Origin: Letharia columbiana
Taxonomy: Eukaryota > Ascomycota > Lecanoromycetes > Lecanorales > Parmeliaceae
Direction: 5' to 3'
NCBI RefSeq assembly: GCF_014066305.1
Contig: NW_023501088.1
Location: forward strand, 263,501-327,500
Length of the DNA stretch: 64,000 nt
Positions 60,759-64,000 of the stretch are shown here, piece after piece. A program made the translations under genes and the position numbers. The first letter of the stretch is position 1, and each line of letters begins with the position of its first letter. A model generated the notes under the pieces. The model saw nothing but the letters and a program-made list of their open reading frames with translations, made no database searches and had not been told where the DNA came from.

Positions 60759-61310
60759 TCACAGGGCGTCCAGACCACTCCTCATGCCCGCGTAGCGCAA
60801 AATAACCGTGATCCGCTCCACGCTCCCCGTAGTCGTCCACCCGCCAATCTTCACGGGGAAACTGAACGTGTTCACACACGCCATGTTCAGCTGCGTCGCC
60901 GCGGCTCCGACCCCGAGCCACGTGCTCGTGTCCTCGCTGAACCCGCTCTGGATCTTCGCTTCCACGGTGCAGCTGCCGCATGTCTTCTGGACCGGGAGTC
61001 GGAACTGGTCGTCGGCGCCGGCGTTGTGGAAGTTGCCGATGATGTGGTTGGAGGGCAGGAGGCGGATGGCGGCGCCGCAGTCTGTGAACCTGGGTCTGCG
61101 GCGGGCGAAGGGGCTGGCGTTGGTGAAGCAGTGGGCTACGCTGTTGGCGGAGGGGGAGGAGGAGGAGGAAACGTTGGTGGGGGGTGTTGTCGATGTGAGG
61201 TTCACTGGGTGGTGGATGGGAGAGAGGTCTGATGTTGGAGGAACGGCGAGGGAAAGGGCTGTGGAGGCGATTACGGTGAGCAGGGAAAGGAATCGACATA
61301 GGGTTATCAT
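60759..61310 (-). CDS. Small secreted protein with four-cysteine module (183 aa)
   Basis: A single exon codes for 183 residues. The signal peptide is MITLCRFLSLLTVIASTALS. After a Ser/Pro/Thr-rich linker the module has Cys at 61, 78, 114 and 145 (an extra Cys at 111), then GGW at 156. Between them lie the motifs DCGAAIRLLPSNHIIGNFH, DQFRLPVQKT and WLGVGAAATQLNMAC. It is clearly homologous to the 63143 gene (same DC..AIR.LPS.HI.G.FH..G..DQF.LPV pattern) and, through cysteine spacing, to the neighbouring two-module gene. ATG 61310 was chosen because it starts the signal peptide; the frame is open further upstream but without leader character. Function unknown. It could be a cell-surface, effector-like or cell-wall protein. 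Confidence 0.8.
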   Translation of the reverse strand: MITLCRFLSLLTVIASTALSLAVPPTSDLSPIHHPVNLTSTTPPTNVSSSSSPSANSVAHCFTNASPFARRRPRFTDCGAAIRLLPSNHIIGNFHNAGADDQFRLPVQKTCGSCTVEAKIQSGFSEDTSTWLGVGAAATQLNMACVNTFSFPVKIGGWTTTGSVERITVILRYAGMRSGLDAL

Positions 61311-61486
61311 CGTGCACAACTTTGATCTGTGGCAGGAGAACGGAAACCATTGCGTTCTGGGAATCGACCCTTCGACATAAAATGCCAATGCGCGTCTTGT
61401 CGCATGTGGCAGAGCCGTCTTTGGCGAGGTCTAAAGCGCACCATGCGTGCCTATCCTGTCATGCAGAAGATCCACACGCTCGAGAG

Positions 61487-62761
61487 TTACTGCATTATCG
61501 AGACATATGCGGCGTCCGTTACACGGACGCCCCCCACGGCCACATAGAAATTATGCGCGGTGCTACCAATATCCGCGGTACCACCCACGGGATATTTGAC
61601 ACCAACGACACACTTTGTCATGATCTCATGCGCAGTGTATGCTACATCAACCATCCGGAAGGTGTCTGTCCGGGTCATGTCGGGGTTCTTGACAAATATG
61701 GCGCACTGGCCAAATATCCACTTCTGGTTTCGTGGTTGCGAGAGGTCAATGTCCGCAGAAGCTGTGTAGCCAAAAGTTTGCAGAAACATCGGATTCGGGT
61801 ATCTCAGAATGATTTGGTTGATGACGAACTGGCAATCTTCCACAGCTGCAGGCTTCAATTGGATGGTGTAGGGATTGAAACAGGTGACTGGGTAGCTTGG
61901 AGGTGCTTCGATGCTTCCCGAGAGGTTCGTTGAGGCCAGAACCAGGTTCGAGGTGCTCAGTGCGCCTTCTGGTACCAAGCTTTGTCTGCCCGTCGAGGGC
62001 GAAGAGCCGTGCGGTGGAACAGAAGCTCTCTTTTCCACGCTAACACTCGGCGCAGGAGAAATGGTCGAATAGTTGACCTTATAGTCTCCAATTGACGACT
62101 CAGAATTCGACGTAGTGCGTAGTACGCTACGTTGTATATCCTCTTCGGAAAGATCGAGATCTGACAACAAAGATATGTTGGACTGGCTTGCAGCGTCGCT
62201 GTCTTGCAGTCCTAGAACGCCGACGTAAAAAGAATTGTTCGGTGAACCGATGGCAGTCGTCCCTCCTGCAAGAATCTGCTGGTCTTGGACGCATTCTTTC
62301 AAGATCTTGTTTGCGGCAAGGACAACATTGAAAAGCTGTAACGTTTGTTCCTGGTGCTTTTCCACACACGCGACAATGATGACACACCGATCACGATGCC
62401 ATCGAGAGAGGTACCATTTGCCAGACTGATCTTTGAAGGATTTGTAGTTGAAGAGGAGGTCCTGGAAAAGAAGGCCGTCTTGTTGGAGGAGGATCTCATT
62501 GATAATCCAGGAGCAGTCCGATATAACATTCATGAGGTCCGGCTGCCGTACGTGACGTCCACGCGATGGGGGAGGAAAGCATGTGGTAGGATAGACTGGG
62601 TAGTCTTGCACCGAATTTGTTAGATTGATCTGCGATACGACCCCTAGAGATACATCATTGGTCAGGCTCAGGCTTTGTGACCTCGTGTTAGATGGATATG
62701 CTAAGGACGCCGGATCAATTAGTACGAGCAGAATAGGGACCCAAATGCCGATGAAGTCCAT
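61487..62761 (-). CDS. Secreted protein with two tandem four-cysteine modules (424 aa)
   Basis: A single exon with ATG at 62761. The N-terminus (FIGIWVPILLVLIDPASLA) is a signal peptide. Module A has Cys 61, 83, 126 and 157 (extra 132) followed by GGTTAIGSPNNSFYVGV. Module B has Cys 294, 310, 353 and 384 followed by GGTADIGSTAHNFYVAV. Spacing from the second to the fourth Cys and on to the GG motif is the same in both (43, 31 and 9 residues), so B and A arose by internal duplication. A Ser-rich linker with many N-glycosylation sequons separates them. Each module has a (K)W..GRC-like step (RWHRDRCVIIV, KWIFGQCAIFV). The family is widespread among ascomycete secreted proteins, but I know no biochemical function. 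Confidence 0.85.
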   Translation of the reverse strand: MDFIGIWVPILLVLIDPASLAYPSNTRSQSLSLTNDVSLGVVSQINLTNSVQDYPVYPTTCFPPPSRGRHVRQPDLMNVISDCSWIINEILLQQDGLLFQDLLFNYKSFKDQSGKWYLSRWHRDRCVIIVACVEKHQEQTLQLFNVVLAANKILKECVQDQQILAGGTTAIGSPNNSFYVGVLGLQDSDAASQSNISLLSDLDLSEEDIQRSVLRTTSNSESSIGDYKVNYSTISPAPSVSVEKRASVPPHGSSPSTGRQSLVPEGALSTSNLVLASTNLSGSIEAPPSYPVTCFNPYTIQLKPAAVEDCQFVINQIILRYPNPMFLQTFGYTASADIDLSQPRNQKWIFGQCAIFVKNPDMTRTDTFRMVDVAYTAHEIMTKCVVGVKYPVGGTADIGSTAHNFYVAVGGVRVTDAAYVSIMQ

Positions 62762-63142
62762 GGCAGTCGCGTTTGCAACCCTTGCTAGAAGCCGGAAGTA
62801 TAGAAGATTCTGTGTTGCCTGGAAAAGGAGGGTAATGTATCAGAATCAAAAGGAGAGCCATTTTCGAACTTGTGACATTGCATCCCCAGGGCGCGGCCAG
62901 TGTGCAAGTTGCAAAACTCGCGGCGGGTGTAGGCAAGCTGGCGAACAAATCATTTCACAGCTTGAAGATGAATTTATTTTCTCAGTTGCAGGGGCGCGTT
63001 GCGCTTGCAAGGCGCGTAATAGAGCCATAGAACCGGGATTTCGACAGGTTCAAACACATCATTGTCAATCACTTCACAAGCGAAACAGACACTTGCTTCA
63101 CCAACAAGACTCTCCCTGGGAACAACAGCTTTTTGGTTCGCG
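62762..63142. promoter_or_regulatory. Divergent promoter of two secreted-protein genes
   Basis: The two-module gene (-) and the following gene (+) share this 381-bp head-to-head gap. No binding site was recognised. Confidence 0.5.
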
Positions 63143-63631
63143 ATGCCATTCGCCAAGACGAATTTGCTTCTGCTCTTCGCCCTCTTGACATCTCAATCTC
63201 TCACTCTGAGCATTCCGCAAGCAACGAATCCAACCGCTCTTCTTGCAGGCAATCATACCCTGAATAGCGAGGTGCACTGCTACTCAAACAATCCCTACAT
63301 GTTCAACAGGCCCAGCGCTCGAGATTGCATGAGCGCCATTCGCCGCCTTCCTTCTAGCCACATCCATGGCACATTCCACGGTCCCGGCAGTGGTGAAGAC
63401 CAATTTAAGCTGCCTGTCTCAAAGTCATGGGGTGAATGTCAAGTCTTCGTCGAACTTAAAAGCCTCATGCCCGAGGATGGTACTTGGCTGGGACTTAGTC
63501 TGGCGGCGACGCAACTGACAAGTGCATGTGCAGACCGTGAGGGTTACCTTTCAAAGAGGGGCGGTTGGACGGATGCAGGGGATCATGACAGGATTAGGAT
63601 CACCGTGCAATCCATAGGGCAAAATGCTTGA
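63143..63631 (+). CDS. Small secreted protein with four-cysteine module (162 aa)
   Basis: A single exon codes for 162 residues. The signal peptide is FAKTNLLLLFALLTSQSLTL. Module cysteines are at 46, 62, 99 and 129, followed by GGW at 140. Core motifs are DCMSAIRRLPSSHIHGTFH, DQFKLPVSKSWGECQVFVEL and TWLGLSLAATQLTSAC. It is the closest relative in this window of the 60759-61310 product, which lies in the opposite orientation 1.8 kb away, with the two-module gene between them. The first-to-second Cys spacing (16) equals that of module B in the two-module protein. Start chosen at the ATG that opens the signal peptide. Function unknown. Confidence 0.8.
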   Translation: MPFAKTNLLLLFALLTSQSLTLSIPQATNPTALLAGNHTLNSEVHCYSNNPYMFNRPSARDCMSAIRRLPSSHIHGTFHGPGSGEDQFKLPVSKSWGECQVFVELKSLMPEDGTWLGLSLAATQLTSACADREGYLSKRGGWTDAGDHDRIRITVQSIGQNA

Positions 63632-64000
63632 CAAGGTTGGCGATGAGACGATCGCGGGTGTCGAGGCGTAAGCCGGATGTCTTGCTTAACGGCTTCAAAG
63701 CATGGCGAAGACATGTCGCTGATTTTCTCTGGCTAATGAACGGCGTTGGCTCCCAAAAGATATTGATGAGATATTGATGAGATCAAAACTAGTGGGTGGG
63801 CCCCACACTGTGTATCTGTGTGCAAATGATGCACCGACGTCGCCTGCACTAAGACCGCATTTTGTACTGCATCCACCTCTACGTGCTTTGTTCACGGCGG
63901 AACCGATCGTAGAGGAACCAAAGACCCGACAAGATACTCATTACGGCGGGAGCAAATATTTTTTGAGATGCTTCTCTACCGCCTGTTCCACCTAATTGAG
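63632..64000. other. Terminal stretch without recognised gene
   Basis: The last 369 bases hold short random frames only. A 9-base ATATTGATG(A) direct repeat lies near 63,762-63,780. Confidence 0.4.

Noticed and set aside
1..64000. tRNA, 5S rRNA, CRISPR array or a new multi-gene defence or biosynthetic system
   Set aside because: No TpsiC-type GGTTCGAAYCC pattern with a matching acceptor stem, no spaced direct repeats and no core biosynthetic enzyme (polyketide or peptide synthase) were seen by eye; a covariance-model scan would be decisive for RNAs.

Overview
The window is nuclear DNA of a filamentous ascomycete (Pezizomycotina; Dothideomycetes is my best guess, from the secreted 4-Cys protein family and general gene style, not proven). 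Reasons: genes are split by short introns of about 48-110 nt with GTRNGY donors and CTRAY branch points just before TAG/CAG acceptors, genes sit on both strands without operons, and several families are fungus-specific (Zn2Cys6 and AmdX-like regulators, rhodopsin-domain membrane protein, GH16 GPI protein). I resolved about 20 protein genes. No tRNA, rRNA, CRISPR array or intact transposon was recognised.

Layout. 1-530 (-): N-terminal part of RNA polymerase III subunit RPC4/RPC53, cut by the window edge. 1528-3793 (-): regulator with a C-terminal Zn2Cys6 cluster. 6635-8982 (+): mitotic B-type cyclin. 10085-19014 (-): very large FMP27/BLTP2-type bridge-like lipid-transfer protein. 20373-20642 (+): 89-residue single-pass membrane protein. 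20970-21806 (-): uracil phosphoribosyltransferase. 22546-24144 (+): dual-domain fluoride exporter FEX. 25069-26241 (+): GPI-type GH16 glucanase. 27168-27677 (+): small membrane or secreted protein. 29026-31757 (-): AmdX-like C2H2 regulator. 35015-38782 (+): SH3/WW Ras GEF of the Cdc25 type. 40613-42261 (+): 7-TM rhodopsin-domain protein. 42849-44076 (+): heme-oxygenase-like gene with a disturbed frame. 44464-46335 (-): unrecognised 623-residue protein. 46893-47703 (-): Sec2-type Rab GEF. 48654-50778 (-): eIF4B. 51178-52266 (+): Tim17/22-like membrane protein. 52386-54625 (-): Cdt2 WD40 protein. 54950-60394 (+): RRP5. 60759-63631: three genes for small secreted proteins that share one four-cysteine module.

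Most of the window is conserved housekeeping: transcription (RPC4), ribosome biogenesis (RRP5), translation (eIF4B), cell cycle (cyclin B, Cdt2), membrane traffic and lipid transfer (Sec2, FMP27), Ras signalling, and fluoride and uracil metabolism. These do not form one pathway. The accessory part is the last 3.3 kb, a compact secreted-protein cluster. No convincing new molecular system was found. The most useful leads are that cluster (with one gene carrying two copies of the module), a degenerate inverted repeat in AT-rich DNA at about 21.9-22.3 kb, a 3-nt microexon in the eIF4B gene, and the frame problems around two 13-C runs in the heme-oxygenase-like gene. All exon borders were read by eye from splice signals and frame continuity.
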